From Rebecca billardiae RCC1528 (taxonomy: Eukaryota > Haptophyta): DNA of 64,000 nt. Position numbers and translations under genes: made by a program. Below are positions 1-9,379 of the stretch, one piece after another (position 1 is the stretch's first letter; each line of letters opens with the position of its first letter). The DNA is taken from positions 1,364,001 through 1,428,000 of the forward strand of contig OZ251225.1 in assembly GCA_965240325.2 (NCBI GenBank), given 5' to 3'. Below the pieces are notes generated by a model. The model worked only from the letters and a program-made list of their open reading frames with translations. It had not been told where the DNA came from and ran no database searches.

Positions 1-668
1 CGAGCCTCGCCTTCTCCACCCACGCGCACCCGGCCGCACAGCACCGCGAACGTGCCCCTCCCACGACGCACGTTGCCATCGCCCAGCCGCTGCCTGGCCG
101 GGGCCCAGTGTACCTTCTGAGCTCCTCGCGCGCCACTCCAATTCCCGTATTCAGACTCCGGACAAATAGAAGCCGTAACGGTTCTGAAATAGCCTTATAT
201 CGATCGCGATGCTTATTTGCTTGCCCGTGCGGCCTCCGTCAGTCCGTGCCCCAACACCGTCGCGGCGATGCGCGCTGCCGGCGCAGTCTCAGTGATGTCT
301 GTACTTGCTTGCTTGGCAGGCGCTATGCAGAGCTTGAATATTCGGATGGCGGCCGACCTGCGCGCTGCTCTCGCAGCTCAAGCTGCCCGGGGCCGGGCCC
401 GGCCCCGAGGTGGCGAGGCCGAGCAGGCAGCGCTGCCTAATAAGGCCCTAAGCCGGAGGCAAGACTCCAAGAGCCTGGGCGTCACCGGCAGCCTGAGGCC
501 CTGAGGAGGAGTCCCGGCGGCGGCGGGCCTTCGGCGTCGGCCGTGCCGCGGGCCCTCAGCTCGCGCTGTTCGCCGACGTCGCCCGGCAGCGCGGCTCCTT
601 CTCATCACCGCCCGGCATCACGATCAGCCTCCTCGGCAGACTGCCCGTCCGTGAGAGCGCACCGCGGA
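1..668. other. 5' edge, no gene supported
   Basis: This stretch lies downstream of the 3' end of the minus-strand PfkB kinase gene. The short open frames overlap each other on both strands, show no recognisable domain and have no consistent codon preference. No tRNA-like fold or repeat was noticed. It probably holds the 3' UTR or terminator of the kinase gene plus spacer. Confidence 0.5.
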
Positions 669-2118
669 TCATCCTCTTCCGTTGTCTGGACCCGTGCCCG
701 GAAGAATGGGCATCTCTGGCAGGTTGGGCATGCTGCGGGCACCGTAGCCTGGCAGCAGGCGCAGCCGCTGCTGCAGCGGGTCGACGTCCATGGGCATCAT
801 GCTCAGCGCAGGTGTGATCCCTGCGCGCACGGGTGGGGCGGGGAGTCCGGCAGCCGCGTCAGCCGGCGGGCACCTTGCGCATGCCGCCACGCCGGGTCGC
901 GCTCGCGCGCCGCACCAAGCATGCATTTGTTGATCTCATCCGACGGCAGCGGGTGAGAGCCGCCCATCTGCCCGACGGCTGCCGCGCCACAGGCGCACCC
1001 ATAGATCAGTCCGAGCCGCACATCGCCCGCCTGGCACCAGCCGTAGAGGAAACCCGCCGCAAAGGCGTCGCCAGCGCCCGTGGTGTCGACCACCTGTCGC
1101 GCCTTGGCAGGCTGCTCCCATCGCTCGGTGCGCGACGCGGCGATCGCTCCCTCCTTGCCGCGCGTCACGACGATGAGCGGGCAGTTCTTGTCGAGCAGCT
1201 TCGTGATCGCCTCGTCCACCTGATGCTTGCCCACGTGCGTCATCATCATCGCCTCCTCCTCGCTGCAGATGAGCACGTCCACGAGGTGGAGCATGTCCTG
1301 CGCGGGGCGGCGCGCGCGCCGCAGGGGATAGGCATGAGGCGGCGAGCGCGGCGGTCTGCGCGGCAGCCGGCAGGCGATGGCATGGCGGGCGGCGCGCGGC
1401 TGCGCACCTGCAGGTCGGTCTTCCATTCGCCCGACTGGTCGGATTGCGGGACGAGGGAGATCGTGGCGCCGTGTGCCCTGGCCTCGGCCATCAGCGCGGG
1501 CATCGACGCCTGCAGCCCGGTGCAGTCGTAGTAGGCAGCAAAGTGCACGTGCCCTGTCCTTCGGGACATGAGCTCGGCCTTGTTCAGGTCGCGCTCGCAT
1601 AGCCGCTCGACGGTGCCGCGATACGAGACGAAGGCGCGGTCGGACGAGCCCGAGAGGCAGATGCACACGCCCTGCCCGCCGATCGAGGGCGCAGAGAGGA
1701 TGACGCCCGTCTGCTTGATGCGCTCGGAGACCAGGCGGCCGTACACGTCATCTCCGACGAGCGAGTGCAGGACGCACTTGTCGAAGCGCAGGCGGCGGAC
1801 GGTGAGCTCTCGTCTGCGCGTGGAGATGAGTGACGCGAGCTGCACTGCCGTGTTGAGCGCCGAGCCGCCAGGGTGCGTCTCGATCGGCATCTCGATGAGC
1901 GTGTCGCCGTCCCACTTGGGGAGCGAGCTCACTTTTGCAATCATGTCCAAGTACACGTCGCCCACAATGTGTATCGACTTGAAGGGCACGTCAAGCGGCT
2001 CCTCGAGGAGGTGCCGGTGGCGCCGCTGCAGCAGCCAGTTGATCAATGACCCGCACGCGACGCCCGCGGTGAGCAAGGCCACGTCGCGTCCCGAGATTCG
2101 CGCCCCGTCGAGCGCCAT
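669..2118 (-). CDS. PfkB-family carbohydrate/nucleoside kinase, 3 exons
   Basis: Predicted exons are 2118-1408, 1297-874 and 820-669, giving about 428 residues with both joins in frame. The introns (1298-1407 and 821-873) start GTGCGC and GTGCCC and end GCAG. Residues about 12-30 form a hydrophobic stretch that could be a membrane anchor or targeting signal. The ribokinase fold follows (SIHIVGDVYLDMIAKV), with PfkB signature 1 as HPGGSALNTA and signature 2 as VDTTGAGDAFAAGF, which carries the catalytic Asp and the anion hole. The family phosphorylates sugars or nucleosides with ATP; the substrate cannot be told from the sequence. The third exon gives a Pro/Met-rich tail. If intron 2 is retained, the protein instead stops at 803. 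The start is the ATG at 2118, 158 bp from a divergent gene. Confidence 0.88.
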
Positions 2119-2276
2119 TCTGTCGTCGGGACAGCTTTTCGTTCATCGGAAATTCGGACGGCTTTTTTAGCAGTGGAGTTTCCAGCCGACCAGCCCTGGT
2201 TCGTCAAGCGCAAAGAAATGGTCGTCGAGCGCCACAAACACGGGCACGGAGCTCGACAAGGGGCGGCCGTCGGCGG
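2119..2276. promoter_or_regulatory. Divergent promoter between kinase and DEG7-like gene
   Basis: The 158 bp between the two divergent ATG codons must hold both promoters and both 5' leaders. It is less GC-rich than the flanking exons and contains a short T-run (2162-2168). No clear TATA box is visible. Confidence 0.45.
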
Positions 2277-5200
2277 ATGCCGACGATGAGGGTGCGCAGC
2301 AGCGCGACCGGACCGGTGGGTCTCGGTCGGGAGACGATCGAGCACGAGGATGGCTTTGCTGAGCCGGCGGACGACCACACGTCGCGCTGGAAGGCCACAA
2401 TCGAGCGCGTGCTCCCCGCGGTGGTCGTGCTGCGCGTGAACTACGTGCGCGCGTTCGACGGCGAGGAGGCGTCGTACAGCTATGCCACGGGGTTCGTGGT
2501 GGACGCCGAGCGCGGGCTCATACTGACCAACCGCCACGTCGTCTCCACCGGGCCGGTCACCGCCGAGGCCGTCTTCCTGAACAAGGAGGAGGTGCAGCTC
2601 ACCGCCGTGTACCGCGACCCGGTGCACGACTTTGGCTTCTTCTCGTTCGATCCGAAGGCGGTGCAGTTCATGAAGGTGACGCAGATCGACCTGGCACCCG
2701 ACGCCGCCGAGGTGGGGCTCGACGTGCGCGTCGTAGGCAACGACGCGGGCGAGAAGATCTCCATCCTCTCCGGCACGCTCGCCCGGCTCGACCGCGCGGC
2801 GCCGCGCTACTCGACCAAGTCGTACAACGACTTCAACACGTTCTACTACTCGGCGGCGAGCAACACGTCGGGCGGGAGCAGCGGCTCGCCCGTGCTCGAC
2901 GTGCGCGGCCGCGCGGTCGCGCTCAACGCGGGCGCGGCGCGCCGCGCCGCCTCCTCGTACTACTTGCCGCTGCACTGCGTCGACCGCGCGCTGCGCCACC
3001 TGCAGTCTCCGGGGACCAACCCCTCGCGCGGCACGCTGCGCGCCGTCTTCAAGCACTCGACGTTCGACGAGGTGCGCCGGCTCGGGCTGACCACGGAGGC
3101 GGAGGCAGAGGTGCGCCGGCTCACGCCGGGCGTGACGGGCATGCTCGTGTGCGACCAGGTCATCCCATCGAACGGGCAGGGCGTGGCGGGCGCGCGCGGC
3201 AGCGCAGCTCCGCGCGCAGCGGCTGAAGGCGAGTCCGACGCTGCTGGCGCGGGGCGGGCTGGCGATGGCGATGGCGATGGCGCTGGCGATGGCGAGGCAT
3301 CGGCGGCGGCAAAGGGCGCCGACGGCGCGGTCGGCGCGCAGGGCTCGGCATGCGCGCCGGCTGCGGCCGCCGAGAAGCTCGAGGCCGGCGACGTGCTGAT
3401 GCGGATACGGCCTGCGGCCGCGCCGGCGGCCGCGCCGTGCGGCGCCGTGTGCACCACGTTCCTGCAGATGGAGCAGGTGGTGGACGAGTGCGTCGGCTCG
3501 GCGGTCGCGCTGGACGTGCAGCGCGGCGGCGCGGAGATGACGCTCACCATCCCGGTCGAGGACCTGTACGCGCTCACCCCCTCGCAGTTCGTCGAGGTGG
3601 GCGGGTGCATCTTCCACCCGATCAGCTTCACGCAGGCGCGCAACGGTAACCTCGACCTGCGCTCTGGTGTGTACGTGAGCTACGCCGGGTACATGCTCGA
3701 CATGGGCGGCGTGCCGGGGCACGCGGTGATCACGGCGGTGGGCGCGACGCCGACGCCGACGCTCGACTCGCTCGAGGCCGCGCTCGTCGCGCTGCCCGAG
3801 CTCGCGCACGTGATGGTCCGCTACTACGACATTGGCGAGCCGCACAACGAGCAGGTGGCCATCATTCAAATGTCCCGGCGCTGGTTCCCGTTTCACCGCT
3901 TCGAGCTGGACATGCGCACGCACGAGTGGAGCTGCCGCGACTGCGCGCCCGCGCCGCCGCCCGAGCCCCTCCCGCCGGCCGACGTGGCGTTCACCCTCAC
4001 CGGCTCCGAGGCCGTGCGCCGCGTGATCCCGTCCATCTGCCGCGTGCAGTTTGACGTCGCGTACGCGGTCGACGGCGTGCACGAGTGGCACTTTGCGGGC
4101 TCGGGCCTCGTGCTCGACGCGGAGGCGGGGCTGATCCTCGTCGACCGGAACACGCTGCCCACGTCGCTCGGCGACATCCGCGTCGCGTTCGGAGCCTCCG
4201 CCGAGGTGAGCGCGCGCGCCGTCTTCTTCCACCAGCACCACAACTGGGCGGTGCTGCGGTACGACCCGGGCCTCGTGCGCGGCGTTCAGAGCGCCGCGCT
4301 CGCGCCCGCGCACGCCGACGTTCGCATCGGCGACAAGTTCGAGTTCGCCGGGCTGAGCGCGTCGAACCCGGACATGGTGGTCTCGCAGCCGTGCCGGGTG
4401 GTGAACTGCGCGGCGCTCGAGACGACGATGGCGTCGGTGCCGCGCTTCAAGGCGATCAACGAGGAGGTGATCTCGGTGGACCACCCGCCGCAGGACACGA
4501 TTGGCGGCTGCCTCGTCGACGCGGACGGCTGCGTCGTCGCCATCTGGGCGTCGTACAGCGTGCACGACCGGTGCGCGCGGCGGCGGAGCGAGCGCTGGGC
4601 TGCGGAGCGAGCTCGCGCGGCGCGCGCACGCGCGCCCGCCCGCGCATCGCGCCCTCGACCCCCCGCCCGCGCGCGCGCGCGCGTCGGCGCGCGCAGCGCG
4701 GACGCGTCAGACCGCGAGGCCTTCCATGCATTTTCGACGCGCTCCGTGGGCGAGGTGCTCGCGGCGCTGCGGCGCGGGGAGAAGCCCGCGCTGCGCTCGC
4801 TGGAGATGGAGCTGTCGATGGTGCCGCTCTCGACGGCGGTGACCAAGCTCAGGCTGCCGCAGCCCTGGGCGAAGCGGCTGCAGCTGCAGCACCCCGAGCG
4901 CTGCCAGTGCCTCCTGGTCGGGCTGATGTTGCCGTGGTCGCGCGCGCGCACGCACGTCCTCGAGGGCGATGTGCTGCTCGGTGCGCGGACCGCATGGCGC
5001 GCGCGCAAAGCCGTGGGCGCCCGCGCGCGCTGGGCTGCGCCCGGCGCGCCTCACACACCGCCCCGCCTGCCCCCTCCCCCCCTCCCCGCGCGCGCAGCCG
5101 TCGACGCCGAGCCGGTCGTCACCTTTCGCGACGTGGAGCTGCGCACGACCGAGCGCACGGCGGTCGATCTGACAGTGCTGCGCAACGGCGAGCAGCTGGA

Positions 5201-5784
5201 CGTGCGCGTTGAGACGCACGTGCTCGACTGGTTCGGCACGCGCGAGGTGCTGGTGTGGCAGGGCCTCGTGCTGCAGCCGGCGCACCGCGCGGTCTCGCAG
5301 CTCGGCTTCATGCCCTACGCCTCGGGCGGCGTGTACATCGCGTACTTCTTCTTCGGGTCGCCCGCGCACCGGTGCGCGCGCGCGGCCCGTGCTGCGCCCG
5401 CGCGCCGCGCGCACCGCGGGATATGCGCGCGCGCGCGCGCGCGCCCGCCCGAGCCTCGGCTCCGGCCCCGCTGCGCGCGTTGGCCGGCTCGCGGCGCGCC
5501 CACGCCGCCCGCGCCCGTGCGCCCGCGCGCGCGCCGCCCGCCCCGCTCTTCTCCCCCGCCGCAGCTACAACATCACGCCCAAGATGTGGATCAAGGAGGT
5601 GAACGGCACGGCCACGCGCACCATCGAAGAGTTTGCGCTCGCCACCGCGACGCTCGCGCACGGCGAGGCGGTCCGCATCAAGACGGTCGACTTGCAGGCG
5701 CGCGAGGCGGCCTACTCGCTCAAGCTGGACGCGCACTTCTGGCGCACGCAGCGCTTCCGGCTCGAGGACGGGCGGTGGGGCTGA
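2277..5784 (+). CDS. DEG7/Nma111-type HtrA-like serine protease, 4 exons
   Basis: Exons are 2277-4570, 4697-4980, 5098-5371 and 5565-5784, about 1,023 residues, close to yeast Nma111 and plant DEG7. All three introns start GTGCGCG; the first two keep the frame open and the third (193 bp) shifts it. Protease domain 1 has the full triad: His in TNRHVV (about residue 85), Asp in VHDFGFFSFD (about 117) and Ser in SGGSSGSPV (about 200). PDZ-type repeats follow, including SQFVEVGGCIFHPISF. A second protease-like domain has lost the triad: VDRNTL for the His, HNWAVLRYD for the Asp, and TIGGCLVD with no Ser. That pattern is known for this family. An Ala/Gly/Asp-rich insertion near 3180-3400 is lineage-specific. 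Family roles are protein quality control in plastid stroma (DEG7) or nucleus (Nma111); location here is unknown. Confidence 0.92.
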
Positions 5785-6084
5785 GACGAGCGCGGCGCGG
5801 GCTACCACACGCCTTGATCTCAGCAAGGCCGACCGATGGCGAAACGCGGCGGCGCCGTAACTGCGTAGCTTACGCGTCGATACTGTAGTAGCGTAGCGTA
5901 AGCGCATCATCGGAGTCAGCAGCAGCGCAGTATATATACATACACTCACTCATATAAGCAGTCTGCTACTATTCCGAATTACTACGCGCACTCGATAGTC
6001 TATACGCACTGCTATGACGTATGCGCGCGCACGTCGTGATGCTGCACGCCTGCGCGTAACTAGCAGTTACAACCGCCTTACCTG
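5785..6084. other. Convergent intergenic spacer
   Basis: This is the 3' flank shared by the protease gene (+) and the YciB-like gene (-). It is AT-richer, with a TATATATACATACA run near 5931-5945. No gene is seen. Confidence 0.5.
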
Positions 6085-7332
6085 TCATACCAGCGGCCCG
6101 AGTCGATCGCGCGTGAGGCGGACCGACTGGACCCAGTGGAAGAGCCGCAGCGTCTCAGCGCCCTCATGCTGCGGCTCGTCGAGCACCGAGAGCACAGTGA
6201 GCCACAGACCGCGGAGCGGCGGCGCGCGAGCCGGCGGGACGACCAGCCGCGCCCAGTACTCCACCTCGCGCAGCGGCGCGCCGCCACCGCCGCCGCCGTG
6301 CGCACCATCGTCGTCTCCGGCCGGACCGGCCTCGGCGGCGTCCGCCGCATCCGCGAGCTCGAGCTGCACCTCGGTGCTGGCGACCGGCACGCACATCGCG
6401 CCGAGCGCGTCGACGCGGATGCGCAGCGGCGGGAGCGGCTGTCTGCTCGGCGTGTCCACCACAGCGAGCCGGAGCCGCACGACCACCGCCGACGTGGCGC
6501 GCAGCTCGATCGGCGGCGGGCTGCCCGCGCGCGTGCCTCGGCTGGCGGCGGTGCTGCTCGTCGTGTCGAGCAGCTCGTGCGCTGGCGAGAGGTCGAGCTC
6601 GAGCGGCGGGAGCGCGCCGTCCTCCCGGCAGATCGCCACGTGCACGACAGCCGGCGTGCGCACGCCCACCGCTAGCCGCCGCACGCGCAGCGCGCTCTGG
6701 AAGTGCACGAGCGCGGGCGCCCACACGAGCAGCCCAAGCAGGAACCCGCCCGCCAGCCCGACCGCGCGCATGGCCGCAACCCATACGTCAAACTCGAGCG
6801 TGCGCCACAGCGTCTCGTTGACCGCCGCGACCAGCAGCTGGTACGCGCACGTGCGCGTCAGGATGTAGTCCCAGCCCGCGCGCAGCAGGTTGGGGTAGTA
6901 GGGGCCCAGCCCCATCTGCAACACGTTGTGCCGGCGCGTGAGGCCCGCAAGCATGACCGCTGCGAGGGCCACGGGCATCACCGTGCCCCTGATCTTGAAC
7001 CAGAGGTCGGAGTTGAGAGCCAGGGTCATGACCGCGCTAAAGATCGAGACGACGGTCGCCTCGACCATGAGCCACGGCACGCGCCGCTCCCGCGCAAACA
7101 GGGCCGTACCAAGCACGAGCGACGCGCAACCCTCCGCGATGGAAGCATTGACAATCGCGACGAGCCGGGGCTCGGTGGTGTAGTAGATCCCGAGGAAAAT
7201 GATCGTGGGCGCGAGCTCGATGGCGAAGCGCAGGAGCGTGGGCACCTCGCGCGCGGTGCCAGCGGGCGCACTGCCCTCATCAGCCGGGGCGCCCTCATCC
7301 GCCGGGGCGGCTGGATCCGCTGCAGACATCAT
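6085..7332 (-). CDS. YciB/IspA (septation protein A)-like membrane protein with C-terminal extension
   Basis: About 415 residues from the ATG at 7332; the open frame begins 6 bp earlier at a GTG. After an Ala/Pro/Glu-rich start, residues about 28-180 carry four to five membrane segments resembling the bacterial YciB family. The cue is FAIELAPTIIFLGIYY, then ALNSDLWFKIRGTVMPV, which parallels the family's 'H/N-D-x-F-I-K-W-K-x-T' signature. A further membrane pair follows (RAVGLAGGFLLGLLVW). Residues about 215-415 form a soluble, strand-rich region with alternating hydrophobic residues (VVHVAIC, VVVRLRLAVV, VEYWARLVVP) and a Gly/Asp-rich linker. This part is not in bacterial YciB and I cannot name its fold. 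Bacterial YciB works in cell-envelope synthesis; in an alga a plastid envelope location is possible but unproven. No introns are needed. Confidence 0.7.
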   Translation of the reverse strand: MMSAADPAAPADEGAPADEGSAPAGTAREVPTLLRFAIELAPTIIFLGIYYTTEPRLVAIVNASIAEGCASLVLGTALFARERRVPWLMVEATVVSIFSAVMTLALNSDLWFKIRGTVMPVALAAVMLAGLTRRHNVLQMGLGPYYPNLLRAGWDYILTRTCAYQLLVAAVNETLWRTLEFDVWVAAMRAVGLAGGFLLGLLVWAPALVHFQSALRVRRLAVGVRTPAVVHVAICREDGALPPLELDLSPAHELLDTTSSTAASRGTRAGSPPPIELRATSAVVVRLRLAVVDTPSRQPLPPLRIRVDALGAMCVPVASTEVQLELADAADAAEAGPAGDDDGAHGGGGGGAPLREVEYWARLVVPPARAPPLRGLWLTVLSVLDEPQHEGAETLRLFHWVQSVRLTRDRLGPLV

Positions 7333-7771
7333 CTTCACAACGGCAGCAGACAGCGATGGCGGCCGATACTGGGAGCGGTGACGCAGCCGCTACTGTATCC
7401 CGGCGGGCGACGCCACCCAGGGTGCGCGTGCTGGCACGCTGTATCCGACGAATAGGTCGGCAGTAGCCAAGCCTCTCGCGCCGCCGTCCATCACGGAGTT
7501 CGGCCAGTGGGCAATCTCATGGCTACGAATGTATCACCGATTTCGGGCAACCGTGCTCATAAAGTCTGATTGTGTGACTTCAGATTGGAAAGTCAAGTCG
7601 AACCGACTTCGACTTCCAAAGCTTCTGTCGAATCCTGAAGCGAAGTGAGCTTGCGATTTGCGTTCCACTTTGGAAGTCGAAGCGGAACCCGTGTCAAAGC
7701 CGCGAACCCTCTTCTGAGAAGTTGGCTTCACACTTTGGGAGCACTTTGCCCAATCGGGTTCGGGTTCGCTT

Positions 7772-7784
<13 letters not shown>

Positions 7785-7809
<25 letters not shown>

Positions 7810-8115
7810 TTCTCCGGCGGCGGGGCGCGCACGGGGCACGGCGCGGCGGGAGCGGATGTGCTCGCAGAGCCGGCGCGTGCGGACGGGCTGTTGTGGAAGT
7901 GCACGTGGCGCCCTCCTGCGCCGCGCGTCTTGCGCCACGCCTCTCTCGCCGCGGCTCAGGGCAGCGCGCATGCGCGCGCCGCCTCAAGGCCAGCCTAGTG
8001 CCGCGCCGCAGCCGACCGCGCGCGCGCCGTGCGCGGCGTGGCCGGGAAGGATCGGGCGCGGCTGCCGGGCGAGATGGCGATGCCATACGCGCACGCCATG
8101 CCGCCCCGCGACGCC
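7785..8115 (+). repeat. Left inverted arm of foldback element
   Basis: This arm is the reverse complement of 8420-8749 with only scattered mismatches by eye, for example GAAGGATCGGGCG here against GAAGGAACGGGCG in the other arm. It opens next to a (GGC)n run of differing length in the two arms. The arms carry matching short open frames (an ATG ORF reading MRAALSRGERG in both) that are best explained as repeat shadows. Confidence 0.8.
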
Positions 8116-8419
8116 GCGAAAGGGCACAATAACGGATCCACACAGCTGTTGACGAGTTGGCTGACCACTAGTCGTAACAAGCCAGACCTGAGCTCGAAGA
8201 AGATGATGAACGATCATCAGCGCGAGAAAAGCGTCGCATGGCGCACCTTCTACATGGCCGTATGGTGATAGACACGCATGCACGCACAGCACTTGTGCCC
8301 GTCTGGCACCGTTCTGCGTCTCAATGATCGTCCCGACAAGGGTCACGACCGCGAGGCCGTGCACGCCATTTGTGACAAGCCGAAGAGGCATGCAAACGGA
8401 CCGATGACACGGTCGTCAA

Positions 8420-8749
8420 GGCGTGGCGGGGCGGCATGGCGAGCACACGTGGGGTCGCCATCTCGCCCGGCAGCCGCGCCCGTTCCTTCCCGGCCACGCC
8501 GCGCACGGCGCGCGCGCGGTCGGCTGCGGCGCGGCACTAGGCTGGCCTTGAGGCGGCGCGCGCATGCGCGCTGCCCTGAGCCGCGGCGAGAGAGGCATGG
8601 CGCAAGACGCGCGGCGCAGGAGGGCGCCATCTGCACTTCCACAACAGCCCGTCCGCACGCGCCGGCTCTGCGAGCACATCCGCTCCCGCCGCGCCGTGCC
8701 CCGTGCGCGCCCCGCCGCCGGAGAAGCCCTCGCCGCCGCCGCCGCCCGC
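8420..8749 (-). repeat. Right inverted arm of foldback element
   Basis: This is the partner of 7785-8115 in opposite orientation. Transcripts across both arms would fold into a hairpin stem of about 330 bp. Confidence 0.8.
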
Positions 8750-8986
8750 TGACCAACTCGACCTGTACTTTGGCTTCGCTTCGGAACGACTTTGCCACTC
8801 CGAGTCGTCAAGTTTGCGAAGCGGTACCGAAGCGAGACCCGTTCGCAAAGGACGTTCGACTTCATAGGACCGAAGGTGTTCTGAACTAGGAGCTGGCTTC
8901 CGAACACACTTCCGAAGAGGGGATGAAGTTGAAGTCTCACTTCAGCTTGAGAGTCACTTTGATGAGCACGGTTGCCCGAAATCGGT

Positions 8987-9379
8987 TATATGATGGCGTG
9001 TGTGGCTCATGCGGACGTCATCACAAACACGGTAGCGTTCACTCCGCGCGCGCGCGCCGGCCTCCGCAACACAGGCACAGCCAACGGCTCTTGAGTGTTG
9101 AGCCTTGCGAGTTGAGCCCCAGTGGCGTGATGCGGCTCCGCGGCGTAAAAACATGGGTCAGCGGTGGCGCTCCGAGGACAATCCATCCAGTGTGCGGAAG
9201 GAGCCTAGTCGGACTCGGAGGCTGTTCAGCTAGACGCTAGTCACGTGACTCGGGCGGATGACTGTCATATCTCTACAGCTGGGTAGTCATCAGACAGATT
9301 ACAGTAGCAGTAGATCCATCGTCATCAGCACGCACACGGCACTGCGCAATCCTGATCACATGTGATAGCATCAGCATCG
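8987..9379. other. Intergenic, nothing recognised
   Basis: This is the 3' flank of the giant armadillo gene. It contains only short overlapping frames and no repeat beyond a CGCG-rich patch near 9045. Confidence 0.5.

Larger units (their letters stand above)
7536..8986. mobile_element. Foldback (long inverted repeat) element, ~1.45 kb
   Basis: The two ends are mirror images: ACCGATTTCGGGCAACCGTG begins at 7536 and its reverse complement ends at 8986. Inside each end is a variable stretch rich in GAAGTCGAA-like words (7560-7770 and 8750-8960). Next come long near-identical inverted arms (7785-8115 and 8420-8749), which surround a unique spacer of about 300 bp. No transposase or reverse transcriptase is encoded. 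The build resembles foldback or MITE-type non-autonomous elements. A target-site duplication could not be recognised with confidence. Confidence 0.7.

Noticed and set aside
2043-4565. 840-codon minus-strand ORF opposite the DEG7-like gene
   Set aside because: It is antisense to a well-supported protease exon, with low-complexity Arg/His/Val composition.
7534-8750. Paired ORFs starting MRAALSRGERG in both foldback arms as a gene family
   Set aside because: They are mirror copies created by the inverted repeat and diverge at once into simple sequence outside the arms.
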